Below, in pieces: positions 40,081 through 48,677 of a stretch of DNA of 64,000 bases. The translations under genes and the position numbers were made by a program. The stretch covers positions 248,001 to 312,000 of the forward strand of contig PGZL01000004.1 in assembly GCA_002840095.1 (NCBI GenBank), in the 5' to 3' direction. The number at the start of each line of letters is the position of its first letter. Positions within the stretch are counted from its first letter, which is position 1. A model generated the notes under the pieces. It searched no databases and had not been told where the DNA came from. It saw only the letters and a list, made by a program, of their open reading frames with translations. The DNA is from Gammaproteobacteria bacterium HGW-Gammaproteobacteria-1 (GTDB taxonomy: Bacteria; Pseudomonadota; Gammaproteobacteria; Thiohalomonadales; Thiohalomonadaceae).

Positions 40081-40093
40081 ATAGGGCAAAATC

Positions 40094-41308
40094 ATGGCGG
40101 TGGGGTTCGAGGGTTTGATGCAGCTCTTTCCGGTGCGTGGATTTCGCATCGGTATCGCCTCTGCGGGTATCAAGAAGCCGGGCCGGCGTGACGTGGTCGT
40201 GATGGAGCTGGCTCCCGGCGCTACATGTGCCGGTATGTTTACCCGCAATGCCTTTTGTGCTGCGCCGGTAACGATAGCCAAGCAGCACCTCGCTGCGGCC
40301 ACGCCGCGCTATTTTCTGATCAACACTGGTAATGCCAATGCCGGCACCGGCAAGCAGGGGTTGGCAGACGCACAACACAGCTGCGTCGAGCTGGCGCGAG
40401 AAGCCGGGTGCACCAGCTCCGAAGTTCTGCCGTTTTCCACCGGCGTGATTGGCGAACCGCTGCCGTTGGGTAAGATTACGCAGGTCTTGCCGCATGCGCT
40501 CGCCGATCTGCGTGAAGGCAACTGGGAAGATGCCGCCCACGGCATCATGACCACTGACACCGTACCCAAGGGTTGTTCGCGCCGTGTAGCGCTCAGCAGC
40601 GGTGAGATAACCATTACCGGGATTGCCAAGGGATCAGGGATGATACGTCCCGACATGGCGACCATGCTTTCCTATATTGCGACTGATGCCGGTGTGGCAC
40701 AGGCTGCATTGCAACGGGCTCTGGATGCGGCGGTAAACCAGTCATTCAACCGTATTACAGTCGATGGCGACACCTCCACCAACGATGCCTGCATGCTGGT
40801 GGCTACGGGCGCGTCAGGTGTACATCTTGCCGCCGACTCCGCTGACTTCCAGATTTTCTGCCAGGTTCTTCGTGAGGTTTGCGAATTCCTCGCGCAGGCT
40901 ATCGTGCGCGATGGAGAGGGTGCTACCAAGCTTATCACCATTGATGTCGTCAATGGCCGGGATATAACAGAGTGCGAGCAGGTGGCGTTCACGATCGCGC
41001 ATTCGCCCTTGGTCAAGACGGCCTTTTTCGCCTCCGATCCCAACTGGGGACGTATTCTGGCGGCGGTTGGTCGCGCCGGGGTACCGGAGCTGAACCTCGA
41101 TGCCATTACGATACATCTCGGTGATGTCTGCATTGTGCGCGAAGGTGGCCGGGCTGCGGACTATACCGAGGAACGGGGAGCAGCGGTCATGGCAGAAGCA
41201 GAGATCGCCATTCGTGTCGATTTGGCGCGAGGCGATGCTATGGCGCGGGTATGGACCTGCGACTTTTCATACGATTACGTCCGCATCAACGCAGAGTACC
41301 GTTCCTGA
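40094..41308 (+). CDS. argJ: Bifunctional ornithine acetyltransferase / N-acetylglutamate synthase ArgJ
   Basis: A 404-residue enzyme of the cyclic arginine pathway: it moves the acetyl group from N-acetylornithine to glutamate. It is made as one chain and cuts itself before Thr190 in DMATMLSY; the new N-terminal threonine is the nucleophile. The oxyanion residues TG (STGVIG, 116-117) and the downstream AKGSGMIRPDMA block are present. Whether it also uses acetyl-CoA (bifunctional form) cannot be read from sequence. It ends in TGA within the next gene's frame. Confidence 0.95.
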   Translation: MAVGFEGLMQLFPVRGFRIGIASAGIKKPGRRDVVVMELAPGATCAGMFTRNAFCAAPVTIAKQHLAAATPRYFLINTGNANAGTGKQGLADAQHSCVELAREAGCTSSEVLPFSTGVIGEPLPLGKITQVLPHALADLREGNWEDAAHGIMTTDTVPKGCSRRVALSSGEITITGIAKGSGMIRPDMATMLSYIATDAGVAQAALQRALDAAVNQSFNRITVDGDTSTNDACMLVATGASGVHLAADSADFQIFCQVLREVCEFLAQAIVRDGEGATKLITIDVVNGRDITECEQVAFTIAHSPLVKTAFFASDPNWGRILAAVGRAGVPELNLDAITIHLGDVCIVREGGRAADYTEERGAAVMAEAEIAIRVDLARGDAMARVWTCDFSYDYVRINAEYRS

Positions 41309-42273
41309 CGTCGTCCATTCATGTGGTAGCCGCGGCCATCGTGGGTGACGATGGCCGCGTGCTAATCGCCCGACGTCCGCAGCATCTACACCAGGGGGGG
41401 CTGTGGGAGTTTCCTGGCGGTAAGGTGGAGCCGGGCGAAGACGTACAGGCTGCACTGCGCCGTGAGCTGATGGAAGAGCTCGGTATTACCGTTGGTTGCT
41501 CGCGCCCGCTGATCCGCATTCCCTACCAGTATCCCGATCGTCACGTTCTGCTTGATGTTTGGCGGGTGACATACGCTGAAGGGCAGCCACATGGCCGGGA
41601 AGGGCAAGTCATCCGGTGGGTGACCCTCGACGAATTGCCACGCTATGAATTTCCTCCACCCAATCGCCCAATCATTGCTGCGCTACAGTTACCGGAGCGC
41701 TATCTAATCACGCCGGAACCGGGTTTGCCGGATCATTGGCCGGTGTTTCTGCAGGAACTGGAAACGGCTTTGCTCCATGGTATTCGTCTGGTTCAGTTGC
41801 GGGCAAAACATCTGGATGAGGGCGCATTGTGTGTGCTGGCACCTCAGGTCTTGAGTGTGTGCCGTCGATTCGGTGCGCGCCTGCTGTTGAATGCAGAAGT
41901 CGCCCTTGTGAAAGAGCTGGGCGCAGATGGAATGCAGCTGAGCAGTAAGGTGCTGATGCAGTACCGTCAACGACCGCCGGAGGCTGTCGGGCTGCTACTG
42001 GGGGCATCTTGTCATTCGGTTGATGAACTGATGCACGCTTGCGGAATCGGCGCTGATTTCGCGCTAGTTTCCCCGGTGTCGCCGACGCAAAGTCACCCTG
42101 GTATGCCGTCTCTCGGTTGGGACAGGTTTGGACAACTTACCGAGCTGAGTACGATCCCTGTGTACGCGTTGGGTGGCATGGAGGTTGGTGATATTCCTTT
42201 GGCTTGGCAACACGGCGGGCAGGGTATAGCTGCGATACGCGGATTGTGGCACTGGGACGGGGAACAGGCGTAG
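41251..42273 (+). CDS. mutT: MutT Nudix hydrolase fused to a thiamine-phosphate-synthase-like domain
   Basis: The N-terminal Nudix domain has a full box GGKVEPGEDVQAALRREL followed by MEELGI (about residues 56-79) and resembles MutT, which removes 8-oxo-dGTP. The C-terminal part (about 150-335) is a ThiE/TenI-like TIM barrel (RYLITPEPG, LVQLRAKHLDEG, GASCHSVDEL, YALGGME) that probably does not make thiamine phosphate. This fusion is known in gammaproteobacteria such as Pseudomonas. The start is uncertain: the ATG at 41251 overlaps argJ by 58 bases, while the family N-terminus corresponds to about residue 22. A CTG at 41305 overlapping the argJ stop, or a GTG at 41323, are alternatives. Confidence 0.88.
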   Translation: MDLRLFIRLRPHQRRVPFLTSSIHVVAAAIVGDDGRVLIARRPQHLHQGGLWEFPGGKVEPGEDVQAALRRELMEELGITVGCSRPLIRIPYQYPDRHVLLDVWRVTYAEGQPHGREGQVIRWVTLDELPRYEFPPPNRPIIAALQLPERYLITPEPGLPDHWPVFLQELETALLHGIRLVQLRAKHLDEGALCVLAPQVLSVCRRFGARLLLNAEVALVKELGADGMQLSSKVLMQYRQRPPEAVGLLLGASCHSVDELMHACGIGADFALVSPVSPTQSHPGMPSLGWDRFGQLTELSTIPVYALGGMEVGDIPLAWQHGGQGIAAIRGLWHWDGEQA

Positions 42274-42286
42274 CACCCGCTCAGAG

Positions 42287-42490
42287 TCAATGCGCCGGAC
42301 TGTTACCGTCGTGCTCACTGTCCGGTGGCGTCTCGGCGGGGGGGCCAGGGATGGCATTACTGCCGTCGGCCCATGCGCCGAGATCAATCAGGCGGCAGCG
42401 TTCACTGCAGAACGGACGCCAGTGTTCTTCCGCCGTCCAAGGAACAGATTTGCCGCAGGTTGGACACTTGACGACAGTCGGGTTGTTCAT
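42287..42490 (-). CDS. yacG: DNA gyrase inhibitor YacG (zinc ribbon)
   Basis: A 67-residue zinc-binding protein with CPTCGK and FCSERC, the four cysteines of the YacG zinc finger, and the family block [14 protein letters not shown]. coli YacG binds GyrB and inhibits gyrase. The ATG at 42490 overlaps the zapD stop codon (ATGA); an in-frame ATG three codons upstream is possible. It is the last gene of the minus-strand group and converges on the mutT gene. Confidence 0.92.
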   Translation of the reverse strand: MNNPTVVKCPTCGKSVPWTAEEHWRPFCSERCRLIDLGAWADGSNAIPGPPAETPPDSEHDGNSPAH

Positions 42491-43254
42491 AGCGCGCAAC
42501 AGGTGAGGCGGAAAGGCACATCCTCAGCCGCCTGTTTGGGGCGGTCATCGGGCAGAGGTTGCATGAATCGGACGGCGAAGCGGTGTTTGCCACCACTGAC
42601 CTCCGCGTAGTATGGCGACTCGGCCACTAATCCGATGCGGACCAGTTGGAAGGGGACGGCCGGATCGAGCGTGTGCTGATAGACGCCCGCAGTGGCGATG
42701 GTGGTCGCTGGTTCGGCGCTGTTGCGGATCAGTTTCAGGATCAACTCAACTGATTGCCGCACGGCATCCAGCGTTCCAAGCCAGCGCTCGATATCTGCAT
42801 GACGTTGTTCCTGCGGCAAATGCAGCCACTGATGGTAGAGCGGAAGATCGAAGTCGCAGGTACCGCCAGGAATGCTGCTGCGTTGCCGTATCGCGTTCAG
42901 AAACTCGTTCTCACGCAGCTCCTGTCCCAGAGAGCCCTCCATATCGTGTAAAACACCGCGCAGCTTGTTGAGCCAATGGAGAATATTTTTCAGTTGCGTG
43001 TGGTCCACGCCACTCTTCTCCGTCAGGCGCCCAAGATTGACCGCATTCCGCTCCAGCTCCTTGATGAGTTCGGTCTTGAGGTCGCCGCGACCGAACATCG
43101 TCAGTATATCCATGACGTTGGTGAGTACCGCCCGGGAGTCCCAAACAGTACTACCGGACATGAAATGCTTTATTTGGCGAAAAAGAAATTCCAGGCGCAG
43201 CAAGGTCCGCACACGTTCGTTCAAGGGGTGTTCGTATGTGACGTATCTTTGCAC
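42487..43254 (-). CDS. zapD: Z-ring associated protein ZapD
   Basis: A 255-residue FtsZ-crosslinking protein (YacF). Family features: the N-terminal [38 protein letters not shown] and the C-terminal [12 protein letters not shown]. It bundles FtsZ filaments by binding the FtsZ C-terminal peptide present in the FtsZ of this window. The start is a GTG at 43254, the only one that fits the conserved N-terminus; its Shine-Dalgarno is poor. Lies 7 bases after coaE and overlaps yacG, the same order as in E. coli (coaE-zapD-yacG). Confidence 0.93.
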   Translation of the reverse strand: MQRYVTYEHPLNERVRTLLRLEFLFRQIKHFMSGSTVWDSRAVLTNVMDILTMFGRGDLKTELIKELERNAVNLGRLTEKSGVDHTQLKNILHWLNKLRGVLHDMEGSLGQELRENEFLNAIRQRSSIPGGTCDFDLPLYHQWLHLPQEQRHADIERWLGTLDAVRQSVELILKLIRNSAEPATTIATAGVYQHTLDPAVPFQLVRIGLVAESPYYAEVSGGKHRFAVRFMQPLPDDRPKQAAEDVPFRLTCCAL

Positions 43255-43261
43255 GATGTGT

Positions 43262-43867
43262 CTAATGGATGCGGGCAGTGGCTAGCTGAAGATACTTTTG
43301 GTGCAGCTGTTCGACCTGTAGCACCACCTTTTCCATGTCGGCATCGTTGACGATGATATCGTCAGCGGCGGCCAGGCGCTGTTCCCGAGAAATCTGCGCG
43401 GAAATTATAGCATGGACCTCATCTGTCGAGAGGCCATCCCTTTGTTGTGTACGGGCAAGCTGCATTTCCTGCGGTGCATCGACGACCAGAATGCGGTCCA
43501 CCAGCGACTGCCAACCTTTTTCCAGCAGCAGCGGTACTACGACAATGCAGTACGCGCTGTCCGCGCCCGCAATCTGTTCCAGGGCCCGGGTACGGATAAG
43601 GGGATGCATCAGTTCTTCGAGCTGTTTCCGCTTCATGGCATCGTTAAAGATGATTTGTCGCATGCGGCTGCGGTCGAGGGCGCCACCGGCAGTGATGACC
43701 TCGGCGCCAAACAGCTGTCCCAGTTGCTGTATCAGAGGGGAGCCGTGGGCGACAATGTCATGGGCGATATGATCTGTATCGATGATGGCAATCCCCCGGG
43801 CGGCAAAAAGACCGGTGACCATCGTCTTCCCGCTGCCGATGCCGCCGGTCAGGCCTACGCGCAACAT
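43262..43867 (-). CDS. coaE: Dephospho-CoA kinase CoaE
   Basis: P-loop kinase of 201 residues that phosphorylates dephospho-CoA, the last step of coenzyme A synthesis. Walker A GGIGSGKT at 8-15, IDTDHIAHDIV with the catalytic Asp, and the lid residues in RDGLSTDEVHAI. Its start codon follows the pilD stop after one base. It is cotranscribed with pilD upstream and zapD-yacG downstream. Confidence 0.95.
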   Translation of the reverse strand: MLRVGLTGGIGSGKTMVTGLFAARGIAIIDTDHIAHDIVAHGSPLIQQLGQLFGAEVITAGGALDRSRMRQIIFNDAMKRKQLEELMHPLIRTRALEQIAGADSAYCIVVVPLLLEKGWQSLVDRILVVDAPQEMQLARTQQRDGLSTDEVHAIISAQISREQRLAAADDIIVNDADMEKVVLQVEQLHQKYLQLATARIH

Positions 43868-43868
43868 A

Positions 43869-44741
43869 TCAGGCCGGCAGGGCCGCGCGCAGATACCAGG
43901 CAGTCAACTGTTCGCCCCATAGCAGGGCGATCCAGCCGGCAATGGCCAGATAGGGACCAAAAGGGATGGGAATGCTGCGATCGCGACCGCGGAACATTAT
44001 CAGACTGATCCCAATCACGGCGCCAACGGCCGAGGAGAGCAGGATAATCAGCGGCAGACTCTGCCAGCCCAGCCACGCGCCGAACAGGGCAAACAACTTG
44101 AAGTCACCGTAGCCCATGCCTTCCTTGCCGGTAAGCAGTCGGAAGAGATGGTAGATGGACCAGAGCGACAAATAGCCTGCTGCAGCCCCAATGATGCTGG
44201 CTTGGCTATCCGTATAAATACCAAACAGGCTGAGCAGCAGTCCCAGCCAAAGAAGCGGTAAGGTGATGCTATCGGGCAACAACTGTTTGTCGAAATCGAT
44301 GAAGCTGAGCGCAATCAGCGACCACGTCAGCAGCACCGCAAACAAAGCCTGCCAGCCGAAACCAAAGTGGAGGGCTGTCACCACGGTAAGAACTGCGGTC
44401 AGAATCTCCACCAGCGGATAGCGCAAGGAAATGTGCGCGCCACAGGCACGGCAACGACCCCGCAACAGCAGGTAACTAATGACAGGAATGTTGTCGCGGG
44501 CAGTTACCGTGTGGCCACAATGCGGACACCGCGAGCGCGGCGCAGATAGATTAAAGCGCTCTTCCGGTAGTAGTGCCTTGCCTGCCAGCTCATCACAGTC
44601 ACGGCGCCATGCACGCTCCATCATCAGCGGCAGACGATAGACCACAACATTGAGAAAACTGCCAACAACCAAACCTAGAACCGCAGATAGAGGGGCAAGA
44701 AGCAGTGGCTGTGCCAAGACGGCTGCAATAGTGTCAGTCAT
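43869..44741 (-). CDS. pilD: Type IV prepilin peptidase / N-methyltransferase PilD
   Basis: Polytopic aspartic protease of 290 residues that cuts prepilins after the glycine of the leader and methylates the new N-terminus. Zinc-binding cysteines CPHCG and CRACG form the cytoplasmic methyltransferase-linked loop. Catalytic aspartates are in SFIDFDKQLLPD and GYGDFKLFA. Its substrate PilA is encoded 3 kb upstream in the same group. Starts 15 bases after the pilC stop. Confidence 0.96.
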   Translation of the reverse strand: MTDTIAAVLAQPLLLAPLSAVLGLVVGSFLNVVVYRLPLMMERAWRRDCDELAGKALLPEERFNLSAPRSRCPHCGHTVTARDNIPVISYLLLRGRCRACGAHISLRYPLVEILTAVLTVVTALHFGFGWQALFAVLLTWSLIALSFIDFDKQLLPDSITLPLLWLGLLLSLFGIYTDSQASIIGAAAGYLSLWSIYHLFRLLTGKEGMGYGDFKLFALFGAWLGWQSLPLIILLSSAVGAVIGISLIMFRGRDRSIPIPFGPYLAIAGWIALLWGEQLTAWYLRAALPA

Positions 44742-44756
44742 GAATACGTTGGACCA

Positions 44757-45989
44757 TTAGACCGCTTCGCCCATCTTGAAGATCGGCAGATACATGGCGA
44801 TTACCAGGCCGCCGATGAGTACACCGAGCACGGCCATGATCAGCGGCTCCATCAGGCTGCTCATGGCATCGACGGCATTGTCGACTTCTTCCTCATAAAA
44901 ATCCGCCACCTTGGAGAGCATGGTGTCGATGGAGCCCGCCTCTTCGCCGATGGCAACCATTTGGCAGACCATATTGGGAAAGACACCCGCCTGGGTCATG
45001 GATACATTCAGCGCCTGACCGCCTGACACTTCATCGCGCATCTTGAGCACAGCGTTGCCATATACCACGTTGCCGACGGCGCCGGCGACCGAATCCATGG
45101 CTTCAACCAGAGGCACGCCGGCTGAGAACATGGTGGCAAGAGTGCGTGCATAACGGGCGATAGCGGCCTTGGTCAGAATGTCGCCAACCACCGGAATCTT
45201 GAGAGCCAGTCGTTGCAGTCCCTCGTTCACACGGCGTGAACGCTTTTTGGCCTGGACAAAGAGAAAGCCCGCTAGTCCTATCCCCCCGAAAATGGCCCAC
45301 CACCACTCGACGAAGGCATTCGACAGACTAATTACCATCAGAGTGAGCGCAGGGAGATCAGCACCAAAGCCGACGAAGATCGCCTGGAACTGTGGGATGA
45401 CGAAGATGAGCAGGATAGCCGTAACAATAAACGCCACAACCATTACTGCAACGGGGTAAAACATGGCTTTCTTAATCTTTGCCTTGATGGCCTCGGTTTT
45501 TTCTTTGTAGGTGGCAATCTTGTCCAACAAGGAGTCAAGGATACCGGCTTGCTCACCGGCGTGAACCAGGTTGCAGGTCAATGTATCGAATTGGTTGGGG
45601 TGTTTGCGTAGTGCCTCGGCCAGGGCGATACCGCCTTCGACATCGGACTTAATGGCCAGTACTAAATCGCGCATGGAAGGATTTTCATGACCCCTGCCGA
45701 TAATCTCGAAGGCCTGCACCAGCGGTACACCGGAATTCATCATGGTCGCGAGCTGGCGGGAGAAGATGGCGATATCCTTGGGAACTATTTTCTTCTTGCC
45801 CGCAGTGAAAAGCGGTTTGGCTTTTTTTCTCACCTTGAGAGGATTTATACCCTGGCGGCGCAACTCCGCCCTTGCCTGAGCATCGCTGATGGCTTGCAGT
45901 TCACCTTTGACGCGGTTGTTTCTTTTGTCTAGTCCTTCCCAGACAAAACTGTCGTTTTTACGCGTTAGTTCCTTGTCCTTGCTGGCCAT
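44757..45989 (-). CDS. pilC: Type IV pilus inner-membrane platform protein PilC
   Basis: A 410-residue T2SF-family protein with two repeated cytoplasmic domains and three to four membrane helices (one near 170-195, one near 220-240, one near the C-terminus). Repeated signatures: SRQLATMMNSGVPLVQAFEI in the first domain and ARTLATMFSAGVPLVEAMDS in the second. It couples the PilB motor to the pilus. It follows pilB after 2 bases. Sequence and length are typical. Confidence 0.95.
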   Translation of the reverse strand: MASKDKELTRKNDSFVWEGLDKRNNRVKGELQAISDAQARAELRRQGINPLKVRKKAKPLFTAGKKKIVPKDIAIFSRQLATMMNSGVPLVQAFEIIGRGHENPSMRDLVLAIKSDVEGGIALAEALRKHPNQFDTLTCNLVHAGEQAGILDSLLDKIATYKEKTEAIKAKIKKAMFYPVAVMVVAFIVTAILLIFVIPQFQAIFVGFGADLPALTLMVISLSNAFVEWWWAIFGGIGLAGFLFVQAKKRSRRVNEGLQRLALKIPVVGDILTKAAIARYARTLATMFSAGVPLVEAMDSVAGAVGNVVYGNAVLKMRDEVSGGQALNVSMTQAGVFPNMVCQMVAIGEEAGSIDTMLSKVADFYEEEVDNAVDAMSSLMEPLIMAVLGVLIGGLVIAMYLPIFKMGEAV

Positions 45990-45991
45990 AG

Positions 45992-47707
45992 TTAATCCTT
46001 CGTCACGCGGTTGATTTCTTCCAAACTAGTGAGGCCGGCCATGGCCTTGAGCAGACCAGAGCGGCGCAGATCATTAATGCCTTCCTTCTTGGCCTGCTCG
46101 GCGATCTCCATGGCATTGGAGCCCTCCAGGATGCATTTTTGCATGGCCTCCGAAATGGGCATGACCTGATAGATGCCAGTGCGCCCCTTATAGCCCATGT
46201 TGCATTGATCGCACCCCACGGCTTTATACAACGTGACCCCCTTGGCAAGGTCATCTTCGGTGAAACCTTCTTCCAGCAGCACGGCCCGCGGTACCTCATC
46301 TACTGCCTTGCAGTTGTTACATAGGCGACGGGCTAGACGCTGGGCGATGATCAGCAACAGCGCCGAGGCAACGTTGTAGGCGGGGATGCCCATGTTGGCC
46401 AAGCGGGTGATGGTCTGCGGGGCGTCGTTGGTGTGCAGGGTGGAAAGAACCAAGTGACCGGTTTGCGCGGCTTTGATGGCGATTTCGCCCGTTTCCAGAT
46501 CACGAATTTCGCCGACCATCACGATGTCCGGGTCCTGACGCAGGAAGGCACGCAAGGCGGCGGCGAAGGTCAGGCCTACCTTAGGGTTGACATTAACCTG
46601 ATTGATTCCGGGAAGGTTGATTTCCGCTGGGTCTTCGGCGGTGGAGATATTGCGCTCCGCCGTATTGAGAATGTTGAGACCGGTATACAGCGAGACCGTC
46701 TTACCGGAACCGGTCGGGCCGGTAACCAGGATCATGCCGTATGGCCTGTTGAGGGCATCCATATAGGCCTGCTTCTGTTCCGGCTCGTAGCCCAAGGCGT
46801 CGATGCCCAATTTAGCACTGGAGGGGTCGAGAATACGCATTACGATCTTCTCGCCCCACAGAGTCGGGCAGGTGCTGACGCGAAAGTCGATGGCGCGGGT
46901 TTTGGATAGTGTCAGCTTGATACGACCGTCCTGGGGAACGCGTCGTTCGGAAATATCGAGACGCGACATGACCTTGATGCGTGCGGATATCTTGGGCGCG
47001 AGGGCGATCGGCGGGTTGGTTACTTCGCGTAACATGCCGTCCTGGCGGATGCGGACGCGGTAGAATTTTTCGTAAGGTTCGAAGTGGATGTCGGAGGCGC
47101 CGCGGTTGATGGCGTCGAGCAATACCTTGTTGACGAAACGGACCACCGGCGTATCGTCGGCGTCAGAGCTGGATACTTCGGCGCCGGCGTCTTCCTCCTC
47201 GGAGGATATTTCCAGTCCTTCCAGGTCGACATCCGACAGGTCGGACATACCGGTATCGTTGGATTCCAGCGCCTTGTCGATAATCCGCGCGAGCTTGTCT
47301 TCCTCGGCCAGGATGGCCTCGGTATTGATGCCAACGTGGAACTTGATCTCGTCCAGCGCGGCGAGATTGGTGGGGTCGGATACCGCCACAAACAGGCGGG
47401 CGCCGCGCTTGAACAATGGCAGGGCCCGATGGGCACGCACCAGCTTTTCATCCACCAGTTTGATGACATCGGGATCGAGGTCCACAACGCTGACATCCAC
47501 CAGCGGTACACCGAATTCGTGGGCGCTGGCGGTCGCGATCTCTCTTGCACTGACTAGCTTTTGTTCAACCAGATGAGTAACAAAAGGGACGCGCTTCTTG
47601 GTTGCCTGCTCGAATGCCTTTTCGGCATCGGCTTCAGTGAGCAGGCCGTCGCGAACCAGCCGTCGCGCGACTCCGCTCATGGGCAGTTTTGCTGTGGTCG
47701 AGGCCAT
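45992..47707 (-). CDS. pilB: Type IV pilus extension ATPase PilB
   Basis: Hexameric secretion ATPase of 571 residues that drives pilin assembly. N-terminal MshEN-type domain (about 15-150), then the ATPase core: Walker A GPTGSGKT, Asp box STAEDPAEINLPG, Walker B PDIVMVGEIRD, His box LSTLHTNDA, and the four-cysteine zinc motif CNNCK and CDQCNMGYKGRTG. The ATG at 47707 gives the family-like start MASTTAKLPMSG. Its upstream region carries a candidate promoter separate from pilA. Confidence 0.96.
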   Translation of the reverse strand: MASTTAKLPMSGVARRLVRDGLLTEADAEKAFEQATKKRVPFVTHLVEQKLVSAREIATASAHEFGVPLVDVSVVDLDPDVIKLVDEKLVRAHRALPLFKRGARLFVAVSDPTNLAALDEIKFHVGINTEAILAEEDKLARIIDKALESNDTGMSDLSDVDLEGLEISSEEEDAGAEVSSSDADDTPVVRFVNKVLLDAINRGASDIHFEPYEKFYRVRIRQDGMLREVTNPPIALAPKISARIKVMSRLDISERRVPQDGRIKLTLSKTRAIDFRVSTCPTLWGEKIVMRILDPSSAKLGIDALGYEPEQKQAYMDALNRPYGMILVTGPTGSGKTVSLYTGLNILNTAERNISTAEDPAEINLPGINQVNVNPKVGLTFAAALRAFLRQDPDIVMVGEIRDLETGEIAIKAAQTGHLVLSTLHTNDAPQTITRLANMGIPAYNVASALLLIIAQRLARRLCNNCKAVDEVPRAVLLEEGFTEDDLAKGVTLYKAVGCDQCNMGYKGRTGIYQVMPISEAMQKCILEGSNAMEIAEQAKKEGINDLRRSGLLKAMAGLTSLEEINRVTKD

Positions 47708-47743
47708 GGTTAAGTGTAACCGGTCAAGGGAACGAACCGCATT

Positions 47744-47752
47744 ACTGTAGCA
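47744..47752 (-). promoter_or_regulatory. Extended -10 promoter candidate for pilB
   Basis: On the minus strand TGC-TACAGT, giving a leader of about 30 bases to the pilB ATG. No good -35. A CRP/Vfr-like site TGTGA-N6-TCATA (47781-47796) and a 19-base palindrome (47794-47812) lie 30-60 bases upstream of it. Confidence 0.35.
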
Positions 47753-47793
47753 CAAACTTAGCGCGGTATTTTCAGCAGCTTATGATGGAGATC

Positions 47794-47812
47794 ACACCCC
47801 GCGGCGGGGTGT
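47794..47812 (-). other. GC-rich 19-base palindrome upstream of pilB
   Basis: ACACCCCGC and GCGGGGTGT around one central base: perfect 9-base arms. It partly overlaps the CRP-like site. Could be an operator for a dimeric regulator or a second hairpin behind pilA. Confidence 0.45.
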
Positions 47813-47840
47813 ACAAGACAGGATGGGTTTTGCGAGGGCC

Positions 47841-47871
47841 GAAAAGAAAGAGACCGCCGAAGCGGTCTCTT
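47841..47871 (-). terminator. Rho-independent terminator of pilA
   Basis: On the minus strand: AAGAGACCGC, loop TTCG, GCGGTCTCTT, followed by TCTTTTC. A 10-bp stem with a stable tetraloop and T-rich tail, 52 bases after the pilA stop. It separates the abundant pilin message from pilB. Confidence 0.9.
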
Positions 47872-47922
47872 GTCAGGCCTGGAGTTGGGGACATGTTTGT
47901 CCCCAACTTGATAGCCCCGGGA

Positions 47923-48441
47923 TTAACGGCACTCGGACGGCGCGTACTTGGCCGGGAGGGTGCCTGCACCGGCTGTAACCAGGCCGCGATTGGTAGCGGT
48001 GGTGTTGGTGGTGGAAGCACAGGCCCAGTCGACGGCACCGGTCGCACCGGCCACGATGAGGGCCTGCTGCACGTTGGGGGTGAAGACCAGCGTGGTGCCC
48101 GCGGCGTCAGTCGGGAGGCCGGCCTGGGCAGCGGATTCGAGCGTGACCGTGATCACGCCGTTGCCAGCAACCTGGATATCGGCAATATACTTGGATTGCT
48201 TCGTAGCAATCGGGCGAGCGTTATACTCGGCTGCTGCTGCCGCGACACCGGCCAGACCGTCGGACTGGAAGGCCTCGCTGACCAGAGCCTTCGGTGAGGT
48301 GGCCGCCACGAGGGCTTCAGAGACTTTGCTGCGTACGGTGTAGTCCTGGTAGGCGGGCAGGGCGATGGCGGCCAGGATACCGATGATGGCGACCACGATC
48401 ATCAATTCGATAAGGGTGAAACCTTGTTGGATCTTTTTCAT
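47923..48441 (-). CDS. pilA: Major type IV pilin PilA
   Basis: Class IVa prepilin of 172 residues. Leader MKKIQQG, cut by PilD before Phe8; then the hydrophobic assembly helix [20 protein letters not shown] with the conserved Glu12 (Glu5 of the mature protein). The globular domain ends with two cysteines, Cys141 and Cys171, which form the usual C-terminal disulfide loop. The ATG at 48441 follows AAGGAGAG. It has its own sigma54 promoter and terminator, next to the genes of its regulators PilRS. The head domain is Ala/Thr-rich and probably divergent, as is usual for pilins. Confidence 0.96.
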   Translation of the reverse strand: MKKIQQGFTLIELMIVVAIIGILAAIALPAYQDYTVRSKVSEALVAATSPKALVSEAFQSDGLAGVAAAAAEYNARPIATKQSKYIADIQVAGNGVITVTLESAAQAGLPTDAAGTTLVFTPNVQQALIVAGATGAVDWACASTTNTTATNRGLVTAGAGTLPAKYAPSECR

Positions 48442-48503
48442 GTCTCTCTCCTTCACTTGTGGAACAACGTCCCGGATGGGATGAAAAACCTCGGTAGTAT
48501 TTA

Positions 48504-48519
48504 AGCATTCTGCGTGCCA
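48504..48519 (-). promoter_or_regulatory. sigma54 promoter of pilA
   Basis: On the minus strand TGGCACGCAGAATGCT: GG and GC elements separated by exactly ten bases, matching the -24/-12 consensus. Transcription would start near 48493, giving a leader of about 50 bases. PilR, encoded immediately upstream, is a sigma54 activator. Confidence 0.88.
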
Positions 48520-48603
48520 GCGCTACAAGCGGTGAAAGTGTGACGGTGTCCGCAGGTTTGTTGGCGTCTGAGCCGTTGGCTGGACGGTGCGGCGACTGCT
48601 GGG

Positions 48604-48638
48604 TGACACCAATTGTCATAAAGTGACAAAAATTGTCA
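48604..48638. promoter_or_regulatory. Upstream activator array for pilA (likely PilR sites)
   Basis: Four pentamers TGACA, TGTCA, TGACA, TGTCA at 48604, 48614, 48624 and 48634, each separated by five bases, so all on one face of the helix. They lie 85-120 bases upstream of the sigma54 promoter, the normal enhancer distance. Known Pseudomonas PilR sites contain TGTC. Binding by PilR is inference. Confidence 0.7.
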
Positions 48639-48677
48639 ATCAGAGTTGTGCACATGGTCTAGGCCCGCGCAGGGTAA

